Source: Sorghum bicolor
Taxonomy: Eukaryota; Streptophyta; Magnoliopsida; Poales; Poaceae
Direction of reading: 5' to 3'
Length of the DNA stretch: 64,000 nucleotides
NCBI RefSeq assembly: GCF_000003195.3
Contig: NC_012875.2
Span: 17,492,398 to 17,556,397 of the forward strand
Shown here piece after piece: positions 1 to 10,255 of the stretch (the stretch's first letter is position 1; every line of letters starts with the position of its first letter). A program made the translations under genes and the position numbers. The notes below the pieces were generated by a model, which saw only the letters and a program-made list of their open reading frames with translations, did no database searches and was not told the DNA's origin.

Positions 1-1335
1 GCTTAAGCACCAGTGAGTTAGCGCGGAGCTTTCTAGGTAGAAACGCCTAACCCTAATGGCTCCGGTGAGTCTGCTCACGTGCAAGGTACTCGTCGGCGGT
101 GAGCACGGCGGTGCGGCGGCCGTGTTCCCACGCGATGGTGATGCCTCAGCCGTAATGGCATGGCGTGGACCGACATCAAGACCTAAGCCGACCTTAACAT
201 GACTCAGAAGGGAGAAAGGAAGTAAGGATGGAGCAGCGGCGAGGTTCGCCGGAATCGGTGTCGCGACGGCCGTGAACCCGACGACGACGAACTCGCGAAA
301 TGTCGCTCACCTCAGGGAGATCTCGTCCAACCGAGGGGTGGAGAAGATGTAGGAGCTCGAGGCGAACTTGGAGACGCTCGGAGGCGAAGCAAAACGCAGA
401 GGCGAGTGCGCGAGGAGCTCGCGAAGTTCTCAGCAGCAATGGCGACGGCGTTTCCGCCTAGCGGAGCGCGAGAGAGAGGAAGGAAGAGAGTGGACGGGCG
501 CTGAGTGAGTGCGGGGTGTCGTGGCGTCCATGCCAACGCCGACGACCTGACGAGCGGGGCCAATGCCGGCGTACGGGCGCCAACTGGCGGACAGATGTCG
601 CGCTGCGCGTCCACGACGGCGAGCTCGGTTCTGAATGAGGCGACGCGATCACCGTCTGACAGAGCAACTTCGACGGCGATTAACTCCCAAACCAAAACGA
701 GTTAGGAGATGATGTAGTTGACAAAGTTGGAGTACTAGCTGAGTTCTACATCTTTGTCAACTGGAGCAAGAGCCAAATCAGCCTGGACTGAGAGATATGA
801 GATTTCCAAAATGGTTCGAGCAAACTGCTCGCGCCACGACCTAGCCAAAATCGACTAAGTGCTAAAAGAGCACCAAAAACTGCCTTGTAGGTCACTTTTG
901 AGCTAGATGTCTTCATTTTCATGAGATGGCCATAAAACAACTTTTGTTCCTTATAAAATTTGCTACAACTTTGCTGTAGAAAGTTTTGACATGCAAACAT
1001 TTTATGAAACACTTTTTAAAAGCCTAAGCAAAAGAGATTTCTAGGGCCTATTTGAGTAAGTATGACTTAAGTGATTATTTTGGGGAAATGATCAACATGA
1101 ACATTGTTCCTAATGTTGAGTTAAGCATAGATAAACTAATTACCAAGGCATAACACACAAACATGAGCATGGTTCACACAAACATAAGCATAGGAAGCCT
1201 ATTTAAACAACTTAAATCACATTTTTACATAGAATGACATGGCTCAAGGTAGATGATGATCATGATATGCTTGAGAGACTAATGATGCTCATGTTATGCA
1301 TATGATTTATGCAACCATAACACTGGGGTGTTACA
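1..1335 (-). mobile_element. Tekay/Del-like LTR, cut by window edge
   Basis: Read on the minus strand, the sequence starts at 1335 with TGTAACACC, the same start as the Tekay LTRs at 16377 and 50007. It shows the same order of parts: an AT-rich start, an AACAAAAGTTGTTTT-like block near 950, then a GC-rich block near 60-700. The boundary at 1335 abruptly interrupts the gag of element A. The base run TAGCT (1336-1340) is the expected target duplication, but its partner lies outside the window. Short open frames in the GC-rich block are not conserved and are not called as genes. The other end and the internal region are not in the window. Confidence 0.75.
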
Positions 1336-4208
1336 TAGCTCTTCTCGTCTTTCGCGCTGCAGTCTCCTTTTTTGTGTCTTAGTCAACCCCTCTGGACACC
1401 ATGGAGGAAGTGGTGACTGCCTTGCCGATGGACGACGACGTTCCCTTGACTCCATCCGATGAGTATTAGCGTCCCTGCAAAATATGAACTCATCGGGAAC
1501 TCGTGCATTAGCCATCTCTTCCAGCTCTTCCTGGTTCCTGGGAAAATATTCAACACGATCACCAAGCCTATCGTGCACACGGAGTCTGCCCCCAGCCGAT
1601 CATGAACGGACGCTCTCCCCCTAATCGGCCCATTAAATCGCCGATTATCATCGTGATAGCGTCGATCGGATCTGTCATACCAATCATAACCATTGCATTC
1701 AGGACAGTCTCTAACAGTGGGCAACTTGATGTTCTGCTCCCAGCAATGGATAAAGAACGGGCAGTTCTAATGATCCTTGTGTCGATTCCACTCTTGACGG
1801 CGTCTTTCTTCTTCCCGACGATAGTCTTCTTGCTGGCGCCGACACCGATCTTCGCGTTGCTGCCAAGTCTCCCGAGGCCTTCTATGAGTTATCACAATAC
1901 CAGATCGAGGAGGCCTTCCTGAGCTATTTCCTTCCTGAATCAAGCCTTTTCCTTTCGCATCGGCGGTAGTGATCTGATGCTGAGGATCCACCAACGCACT
2001 TCTTTCAGCTGCTTCTGACGTCAAGACCTTGGCTTTTCCCTTAGCATCCAGCATATTTGTCGAGAAAGGATGTTGATCAATCTTCATCGGCTTCTGAGTT
2101 TTGGAATTATCAAATTTGATTCTCCCAGATTCTATAGCCGATTGCAGCTGTTGCCTAAAAACCTTGCACTCGTTGGTGCTGTGAGAAGTTGCATTCTGCC
2201 ACTTGCAGTATTTCATCTTCTTTAATTCTTCAGCCGATGGAATTACATGATTGGGTGACAATTTGATCTGACCTTCCTGAAGTAGGAAGTCAAATATCCT
2301 ATCGGCTTTGGTGATATCAAATGCGAACTTCTCTGGCTCTTTATGCCCAAAAGGACAAGACATCGGCTTCTTATTTTTCACCCACTCTGCCAAGCCGATG
2401 ACTGGCTCTTCATCAGAATCTGAGCTTACTGCCTCATCAATAAATGACACCTTTTTATTCCAAGCTCTCTTAGGTTCAAAGGGTTTGATATCCTGGTCGG
2501 AAATCCTCTGGACCAAGTGACTTAGGCTCTCGAACTCTTGAGAAGCATATTTGTCCCTGATATGTGGCAACAACCCTTGAAAAGCCAAATCGGCTAGCTG
2601 CCGATCATCTAAAACTAGACTATAGCATTTATTCTTAACTTCCCACAACCTCTGCACAAAACTTTCAACCGATTCATCATTGCGCTGCTTCAATCTAACC
2701 AAATCGGTAATCTTCTTTTCATGGACTCCAGAAAAGAAATACTTGTGGAATTGCTTCTCCAGATCGGCCCAGGTGATCACTGAGTTAGAAGGTAACGAAA
2801 TAAACCAAGTAAAAGCCGATCCAGATAAAGATGATGAGAACAAGCGAAACCTTAACTCATCTCTGTTAGCAGCTTCCCCACATTGGATGATAAACCTGTT
2901 GACATGCTCCATAGTCGATGTATCATCCTGCCCAGAAAACTTAGTGAAATTCGGTACCTTGTATCGATTTTTAAGTGGGATTAAATCATATGCAGGAGGA
3001 TACGGTGTCCGATAAGAGTAAGTGTTGACTTTGGGTTTTATCCCAAATTGGTCTCTCATTACTTCAGCAATCTTATCGGCCTAATAAGCATCGACATCTT
3101 GCCGATGGGGTGGTTGTGGATCTGGCACCTGCTGGTAAGCTTCCACGTGTCGCTGGGGTGCACGATCTGCATGGAACATGGGATTAACCATATGACCACC
3201 AATCTGCTGACCCAGATTCATCAGCTGGTTGATCAATCCTTGATTCTGAAACCCAGGTTGGACCTGTCCTTGTTGGAATCCAACAGCCTGATGATTCTAC
3301 TGAGGCATCTGTGGAAAGACTAGCTGCCCTGTCCATCCATTATGAGCATTCATCGGCATGAACCCTGCCGATGACTGAAGATTGGGCATCATCATTGAAT
3401 TGCCAAACCCTAGTTGTGTCATGAACCTCTGCTGCGTTAGCATTGAATCTGCTGATGCGTTAGGCATCTGAAACAGTGGAGCTTGAGAATTCCCAGTGTA
3501 AGGTCTTGCAGTAGTAGTTGTACTATACTGGGGACTCTGATTCATCGGCAAATTTGGAGGTGCCGGTGCCATAGGAGCCTTGCCGCTCGTGTCAGCCGTC
3601 AGAGATGTTCCAGGAGTCTTCAACATCATCTCTGGGGGCATACCATAACCCCACCAGTTGGGAGGAATGGACCCTGACATTGCCGATGCCAATAGATCTG
3701 TGGTAAGCTTGATCTGCTCATCTGAAGTTGATGGATTGGTCGTCATCGGTGTAGATTGCGCGTTAGTGACTCCTAACGTGCTTGGAGGAACGGTAGTTTC
3801 TGTACCCGCAGCGGCCGTAGCAGCCGATGGAGCCATGACCACTGGTGATCCTGGCTGATGATAGACAGGGCCCACATAGTTTGGTGGCAATTGTCCCTCT
3901 TTGAAAGTTCTAGCCACGGCGTTGAAAACCGTATTGGACAGCACACCAGCTTGATTGATCATGGCACGATTAATAGCACTATCAACCATGTCTTGAAGTT
4001 TACTAGGATTGGCTTCAAAAGTAACCTGCCGAGGCGCCGGCAGTGCTTCCTTCTGGATCACCTCGCCACTCCTGTTGATACTGAAGGACTTCAAACATTG
4101 CTGCTTGTAATCCTCCATAGCTTTTGCAATAACTTGCTTCTGCTCATCTCTGAGATTCGCTTCCGTCACGGGGATGACGTTCTCCAAACCGAATTCGGTA
4201 GTCGACAT
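1336..4208 (-). pseudogene. gag: gag of element A, broken
   Basis: The reading frame starts at the ATG at 4206-4208 (MSTTEFGLEN); an upstream in-frame Met at 4283 lies in the LTR and is not chosen. The first 300 residues are Pro/Met/Thr-rich with a VDSAINRAMI segment. The capsid-like part follows (FSGQDDTSTMEHVNRFI, then LVRLKQRNDESVESFVQR), typical of plant gypsy gag. A Cys/His cluster near 1740 (CPFFIHCW ... CPEC) looks like a zinc-binding region, and a later EELEEMANARVPDEFIFCR segment is family-like. The frame is broken by stops near 3297, near 3080 and at 1767, and by a frameshift near 1580. The 3' end is cut at 1335 by an inserted LTR. Gag would form the particle shell; this copy cannot make it. 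Confidence 0.85.
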
Positions 4209-4229
4209 ATCGATCTTGATCTTGAATTT

Positions 4230-4247
4230 GTCCCACCGGGCGTGCCA
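4230..4247 (-). promoter_or_regulatory. Primer-binding site of element A
   Basis: Seven bases inside the LTR edge, the plus strand reads GTCCCACCGGGCGTGCCA. This ends in CCA like a tRNA 3' end, so the minus strand carries TGGCACGCC..., the usual form of a tRNA primer-binding site. I do not assign the tRNA. It marks the LTR at 4255-4968 as the 5' LTR. Confidence 0.7.
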
Positions 4248-4254
4248 AAAGATG

Positions 4255-4968
4255 TGTTGGTGCAAAAGTGGATCTACAAACACAAAGGGCTAATACCCGA
4301 TTCAAACGTTAAGGCGTGCCAGCCGATTTGACCTTAATATCGGCAAAGGTGATAACTCGAATACTTTGGTCCCGACAACAGCGATGCGCCCGGATGCCAC
4401 GGCCAAGAGGTATTCACACGGAACTCGAGAATACGCCGAGCTTAAGTCAACGAACTCCTAAGAACTCATAATAAAAAGGAAAATATGACGAAGTCGTCGA
4501 AAAAGTAGATGCTGGAATATGAGTAAAAACTTGTGTTTGATTGATTGATAGATATCTCATTACAAGGCCTTAGGGTACATTTATACCCTGCTCAAAGAGC
4601 TACAATCAGACACGACTAGGACTCGAATTCCAATTTAAATAGAATCCGTATACAAAATGATTCTAAATAACTAAGGAAAACATAGAACCACCCCCTCATA
4701 ACCGACCGGGACACCGCCACAGATCAATTGGCAGCCTCCACACTTCCCTTCAGAGTCATCGGCAGTCTTCCTGTTATGGCCATCGGCAAACACCAATATT
4801 GATCATCGGCAAGAACACGTCACCACCTCTGGACTTAGTCATATTCAATCGTCTCTTCATCGGCAACTATCCTCATCGGCAACTCTTCTGCAGGCTAGTT
4901 ACCGTTGCTCCACCTGCCGATCTATACTCTACTGGTCTCTGGGTACGTGTCCAAAAATGGTGTCAACA
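4255..4968 (-). repeat. 5' LTR of element A
   Basis: A 714-bp LTR. On the plus strand it starts TGTTGGTGCAAAAG and ends GGTGTCAACA, giving TGTTG/CAACA ends. It aligns along its length with the solo LTR at 55648-56349 (702 bp), which fixes both edges. ATCGGCA recurs at about 4745-4880. The first bases outside the LTR, CGCAC (4969-4973), are the candidate target duplication but cannot be paired here. Confidence 0.9.
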
Positions 4969-5279
4969 CGCACCCACATGGATTAGAGCGGGGAATCGCT
5001 GGAGCATTCATGTGCATGTCATGCATGCGTGCTCGTTCATTGCCGTGGCTTCTCGAGTCTTCTAGATGATAGAAAATTGGCGCACACATTAATATCTCTA
5101 TGTAAACCCGACGTGTGGGCCTTTCCTCCATATTTCCTGATAACAACCTGCAGAAATAGACAAACACCAAAACTCGTGGAATTCTATCAGATGAAACCCT
5201 AATTTTGGATGTTGGTTGCATGTAGGTCCTTTTCCATGATTAGTGGACGGTTAAATGTGAGCATTAAGGACCGTCAACA
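4969..5279 (-). repeat. Fragments of two LTRs joined
   Basis: Bases 4969-5034 are a close copy of 6331-6395 in the copia LTR (shared run ATTCATGTGCATGTC). Bases from about 5035 to 5279 match the end of the Athila-like LTRs (GTGGCTTCT, GTGGGCC, CTGCAGAAATAGA, then GGACCGTCAACA). The join near 5035 is either a recombination product or an old insertion with lost ends. The right edge at 5279 carries a proper CAACA terminus. Confidence 0.6.
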
Positions 5280-6240
5280 GCTGCATCGTCATCTGTGCCA
5301 TCGCCGGTGGACTGAGAAGGAGCTGTCTAACTCTCTGAACGTGCACGAGCTGGTGAAGCAGTCTGGGTTGGATCAGTGTGCTCTGTAGCTGTCTATGTTG
5401 CTGCCTAAGTCTCAAGTCCTGTGGAAGAAGCCGGCACAGACACAGTGGCTATATCTAAGGTCTTTGGAACTATAGAGGAAGGAGCAAGCTGCTCAGACAA
5501 AGCCACAGACGATGACATACGCTGTGTAGTGGTGACTAGCAAGGTAAAAGCTGCAGGAGCCTGCTATGGAGAAGGAGTAGGCATGCCAGTTAGAGCACTA
5601 TACAAAAATGACAAGTCCTGCCCCATTGAGGAGTCCAAAACCAACTAAGAAGCAGAGGCGGAATGTGGAGTGAAACCTGAGTGCAGAAGAGTGAACTGAG
5701 GTGTCTGCTCAAAGCCAGAAGAGATAGCACCCTGAGACACCTGGTGCTGTGGAGTGGTGAACGACTGGCTATGAGCAGGAAGATGGAGAGGAGGTTGTGA
5801 CTGACTCTAAAGCCCACTGGGCTATACGCCTGGAGTCGATGGCCTAACTAGGGATGTGCCTAGAAGTTGCACCTGTGGTAGAGTAATCCCTGTTGCTACC
5901 ATGAGGGTTGCCATCAGAGCTATCTGCTAGGCCTGGAACGCTAGCTGCTACTCCTAGAAAGAGAGTAGCTGCCTCTGAAGCTCATCCTACTTGGCCTGCA
6001 TGGCTGCATTGACAACAGCCCGCTCTCTATCACGACGAGCCTCCTCCTCAGCTGCCCTTTGTTGGTCGGCTCTCATGCCCTCTAGAATAGCAAGGAGGGC
6101 TGGGTCAGTAGCAGAAGAGGAACCTCCAGCCTCGTGGTCGTGCTGCCTTGGAGGAAGATCTGGGATGGGGAGCTGATAATCATCATCTGAGCTGTCTATA
6201 GCTAGTGCCTGCCAGTGCGCAGTGAATGTAACTGTGATAT
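5280..6240 (-). pseudogene. Decayed, unidentified coding stretch
   Basis: On the minus strand a patchy frame can be followed from about 6180 to 5290. It has a charged helix-like stretch (LEGMRADQQRAAEEEARRDR) followed by a long Ser/Gln/Pro/Thr-rich tail with many stop codons. The composition suggests a coiled-coil segment plus low-complexity tail, as in some retrotransposon gag or accessory proteins. I do not recognise the family. It lies between the LTR fragment ending at 5279 and the copia LTR region, and is probably the remains of another element. Open frames on the plus strand here look like shadows. Confidence 0.35.
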
Positions 6241-6631
6241 GGTGCCATAATACGAGAATAATTGCTTACCAAATAGGCCAGCGTAATTTCCTTCATGCAT
6301 GCAAAAATTTTAAGTAGCGAAAGAAAGCCGCGCACCCACAGGGATTAGAGCGGGAAATCGCTGGAGCATTCATGTGCATGTCGTGCATGTGCGCCCATTG
6401 ACCTGGCTCGGCGAGGCGAGGCGAGCGAGCAAGCGCGTGTGGCTCTTCCTTTTCCTCTTCTCAATAGCTTCAACAAGATGGAGATAGCTCAACTATTTAA
6501 GTTGGCCTTACTCCACTTGAAGTAGTAAGGTGGAACTAAAGTCTCCCACCTTTCCATATATACATGCATGTGTGAATGGGTCTTTGGGATTTATTTTGAA
6601 TTGTTTGGCCCATGGCCCAAAACATCTAACA
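6241..6631 (-). repeat. 3' LTR of the old copia element (left edge uncertain)
   Basis: On the minus strand an LTR starts at 6631 with TGTTAGATG, directly after a purine-rich tract (plus strand AATCCCCTACC, 6632-6642). That is the arrangement of a copia 3' LTR. It runs left through a segment near 6331-6400 that is duplicated at 4969. I could not find the TAACA end, so the left limit is approximate. Confidence 0.5.
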
Positions 6632-7180
6632 ATCCCCTACCACATCCCAAGGGCACGCGATTCATACTCTTTGTACCATAGTACTGTTAATATACCAGCT
6701 ATTCAGTGGAGACCGGTTAAGGTTGAACATCCACCTAGAACAACAAGATAGGCCCATCCGCAACTACACAATGGACTAGGCCTTGAATTGGCAGTTTGGT
6801 GCAAATAGGCTTCACTCGAAGTCTTGACTGATACTAGGCTGTCATAGCCAACCCCGCGAGTAGAGTGTATAAGTCATACTCCTAACTCACTTCATGAGCT
6901 TATTAAAGAATACCCAATTCTTATAAACTGCGACTAACTGTTGCACTCACATATGTGTGTTTTTACAAGAATACTCTATAGGACAATATCTTGCTATAAA
7001 GCCTCAGAACACATTAAGACAAAGTCAACCTGCCTTATAGAAATGAGAGTACTGCATCTCCAACGGAGTGGGTCAAATGAAAACGGTTGTACTCTCCCAT
7101 TAACCAACAGCTTGTTCTTCCTAGATCCTAATTCACGGGATCTCCGATCACATAGGTTGGGTTACTGCTGAGGTTAACTC
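6632..7180 (-). other. 3' untranslated region and PPT of the copia element
   Basis: This stretch lies between the copia pol stop codon (minus-strand TGA ending at 7181) and the LTR start at 6631. The purine tract at 6632-6642 abuts the LTR. No other coding or structural signal is seen. Confidence 0.55.
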
Positions 7181-7231
7181 ACATGGGTCTCAATCCCATC
7201 TCCTTCGATGCACTATCAATCACAGTGCGTG
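7181..7231 (-). pseudogene. C-terminal end of copia pol
   Basis: The minus strand encodes TVIDSASKEMGLRPM followed by a stop, the characteristic C-terminus of a common grass Ty1/copia polyprotein. It continues the frame ending DPFTKGLSR at 16315-16376. The two were separated when Athila-1 inserted with the target duplication GCGTG. Confidence 0.85.
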
Positions 7232-8737
7232 TGTTGACACTAGCTAACACCACTTAGATACTAGGTTGTCATCCCTAGCATGGCGCCAGAGTGTACAAAG
7301 GTATTTATAAATGTAAAGGCTCTCTAGAAAATAATCTATTCTATCTGCAAGCGCACAGATAAAACACCTCATTGTAGCATTTCACCAGGATAAGTATTCC
7401 AGGTATCGTTATTTATAATTTTGCTCAAGGGATGAAAATAAAATAAATGGGCAAAATCTATCAAGGCATAGACTAGAGATAAACTTGCAAGAACATGATT
7501 ACTAATGAGAAACTCGTCACACAGTCACTTACTTTAGCAGGGGGTAAACCATAAAGATAATGATAATGAATTATAAGTTCATGGGTAGATAACACAGCGA
7601 TTAGAAAATAGACTACTCCTCATATGTAGGTGATGTCGGATTAGCTAGAGAATGGATTCTAAGTTATCTACTAACTACTAAGTCATAATCTACTCTAGAT
7701 GTCTACAAGATCATATATAGCATAAAAGACTCTTCATTCATGTATAAGGAACATTGATAAAGTAAATCAGAGCATCGCATGACTTACTCCACAATACCGG
7801 TTCTGCCTATCCTATCAACGGAGGGTGGACTATATAAGAATCAACGAAGCTGTCACTATCGCGAACTACCACACTACCCGGCCAATAGGATACATTTGCA
7901 GATAAATAACATCTAAGCACCACGCTCACATGTGATCTATCACCTAACTCCCTCGCGTCAAGAGCTAAGCGCTTTGCAAACTTATACATAAACTCATTAT
8001 CAATTAGAACTATATCAAATATAGAACTAGAGCAAACTAAGAACATAATAATTAGAGACATAATGCAATTAGAACAAAGAATTAGAGAAAGATATGAATA
8101 ATACCAATCTTTATTACTGAAGATCCGAATCCAGAGCGTAGTGCTCTACTTCTCTAATTGCTATCTAATCAAACCTCTAAACTTGAAGGATTAGGGAGTA
8201 GCTAATTCTAATTCTCTGTGGGAGAGAAGCTCTAAACCCTAACTTTGATGGCTACCTCTGCATAATGATTTCTTCTCTTCTCCTCCCTTCTAGGGGGGGG
8301 TAGGCCTTGGTTTTATAGTCCCTTCAAGTGAATTTGGACCGTTAGATCAAACCGACATTGATTGTGTGGTTTAGATTGATCCTTAGGTCGGTGGAGTGTT
8401 GTCCCGAAGCAGAGTCCCGATTGGGTTCCAACCCTTGGCGGGCGCCCAAGGGGGGTGGGCGGCCGCCCTGCCCCAAGCCCGATCGTGCTCTCGTTCGTTC
8501 CCGTGGCTTCTGGACTCTTCTAAATTGAGGAAAATTGCGCGGCACGTAATTATCTCGTTGTAAACATGACATGTGGGCCTTCTCTCCATATTCTTTGATA
8601 ACCCCCTGCAGAAATAGATAAACACCAAAGCTCGTGGAATTCCGTCAGATAAAACCCTAATTCTAGATGTTTGTTTCATATTGATCCTTTTCCATGTTTA
8701 TTTGATTATTAATTTTAGTATTTAAGGACCGTCAACA
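7232..8737 (-). repeat. 3' LTR of Athila-1
   Basis: A 1506-bp LTR with TGTTGAC/GTCAACA ends, followed on the plus strand by the complement of the polypurine tract. It contains the GGCGGGCGCCC-type GC box near 8440 and, on the minus strand, a TATAAAA box near 8315. Confidence 0.92.
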
Positions 8738-8775
8738 AACTCCCCCAAGCTTAACCTTTGCTCGTCCCTGAGCAA
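8738..8775 (-). promoter_or_regulatory. Polypurine tract with adjacent stem-loop, Athila-1
   Basis: Next to the 3' LTR the minus strand carries AGCTTGGGGGAGTT, the plus-strand primer tract. Six bases further in is TTGCTC-GTCCCT-GAGCAA (8758-8775), a perfect 6-bp stem with a 6-base loop. The same pair occurs in Athila-2 and Athila-3. Confidence 0.75.
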
Positions 8776-10247
8776 AAAGCTAAACTTAGACGAATCAGAA
8801 GTTGCTTCGATGTTTTCTATCCTGACAGGCACACATGCTTTTACATAAAAATTCTTCCAGATTAGAGTGAAGTGTTATGGAGTTTAGTACCTGCACTTAA
8901 ATCTTAAGTAATCGAAAGACAAAATAGTTAAGTCAAGCACTATCCCTCCTGTTTATACTTCACCTTTGTTCCAGAGTTTTTCATAAATTTTCAAAAATAA
9001 AACTCAGAGTTCCCAGCAATGATTCTCTCAAGTCTCTCTATATGTGGTATTTGTGGATCCTTACCATAATGTCACTTACCTATAGCTAATGGAATATTTA
9101 AGTGGAGCTCATAGGAGTGAAAACAGCTCATACATATGTTGTCTAATCGAGCTATGGATCCAAAGGAACTCAGCATATAATTAAATCAAGATGTGCATGT
9201 GTGATGGAGTAAATGATAGTGATGGTGAAAATGTATAAGTAATAATAAAACTTACTTCTCATTGCTCCTCATATTGCTATCTCTCCTCTTCTTTGATCTT
9301 TGCTTTGGGAGAACATGGGCTATCTTTTTTTTCAGCTGGGTAGTAGATACCCCTAATTCTACTGTCGGACACTTGTCCATTTTTTCCGCTCAAGTGGGCA
9401 TCTTTGTACCCCTAATTCTACTTCGGACACTTGTCCATTTTTACCTCTCGTCTCACTCTTTTTTTTCTTTCTTTTTCGAGGTTCTGGGCACTTGCCCCTT
9501 TTTATTTCCTCGCATATTTTTGCATAACCCATGCCTCTTCTGCATTGAATCTTTTTAGAGAGAGAATAACAATATTCGGGACAGTGAGTGATAATATATT
9601 TTTAGCAATTGTAATGATTGGTGATGAATGTTGTGGTAGATGTGTGCAAGTGAATATCTTAATTTAACCACATGAAAAGCTCCTAAGGGTCTACACAGCT
9701 CGATCAAACTCAATGTGAATATAAGTAAAAGATATTATAGCAAGTATGGCTGTGGTAGGTAGTTTGTTATGCTAGGAACTCATCATGTGCTTTGTAAGTT
9801 TTCAAAATAAATCTCCAGAACTTAGTGTAGTAGGAACAAGATAAACAGTAGCTCAAACTTTATATCATGCCTTTCGCTTACCTAGACTTTAGTTTTATGC
9901 TTCCCAAAGATAGTAATTTTAGTTTTCGATATTCCTGGAAGAACTCTAATATAAACGCTAGGTACTTGTAAGTAAGCAAACAGAGCAACTGTTCATCATT
10001 TCCATCATGCATCTTTTTGGTCTTTTTAGTTTTCTAGAGATTAAACTTAGCACATAAATAAAGCACACTTTTTTTATTTTGTTTTTATGTTTATAAAGTG
10101 CAGTAAATTAAAGCAAGAAAATATTTATTTGGTTTTCTAAGTTTTTCCTTTTAAGATAAAATACTAAAATAAAAAAGAATAAATAAGAAGAGCAAATAAA
10201 AACTTACTTGATAAATTAGGGAGGAACTCCCCCAAGCTGGATGTTGC
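8776..10247 (-). other. Non-coding 3' region of Athila-1 with palindromic sites
   Basis: No supported ORF. Three 12-bp palindromes occur: GGACACTTGTCC at 9367-9378 and 9425-9436, and GGGCACTTGCCC at 9486-9497, each followed by a T-rich run. A second polypurine-tract copy lies at 10225-10238. The same layout is present in Athila-2, and in reduced form in Athila-3. Confidence 0.6.
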
Positions 10248-10255
10248 TGTCGGTC

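Larger units (their letters stand above)
1336..4968 (-). mobile_element. Ty3/gypsy element A, 5' LTR and gag part
   Basis: A minus-strand LTR retrotransposon seen from its 5' LTR (4255-4968) through a primer site (4230-4247) into gag (4208 down to 1336). There it is cut by the LTR at 1-1335. The gag resembles that of Tat-like gypsy elements of grasses, but protease, RT and integrase are not in the window, so the lineage is an inference. A solo LTR of the same family sits at 55648-56349. The hexamer ATCGGC/GCCGAT occurs about 29 times in this stretch (counted by eye), far above chance. Confidence 0.8.

Noticed and set aside
7807..8061. Small minus-strand frame repeated in all Athila-1/2 LTRs (7807, 15309, 37919, 45725; start MSLIIMFLVCSSSIFDIVLI)
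   Set aside because: It is preserved because the LTRs are young and nearly identical. It lies in LTR sequence, lacks support in Athila-3, and resembles no known protein. A family-wide dN/dS test would decide.
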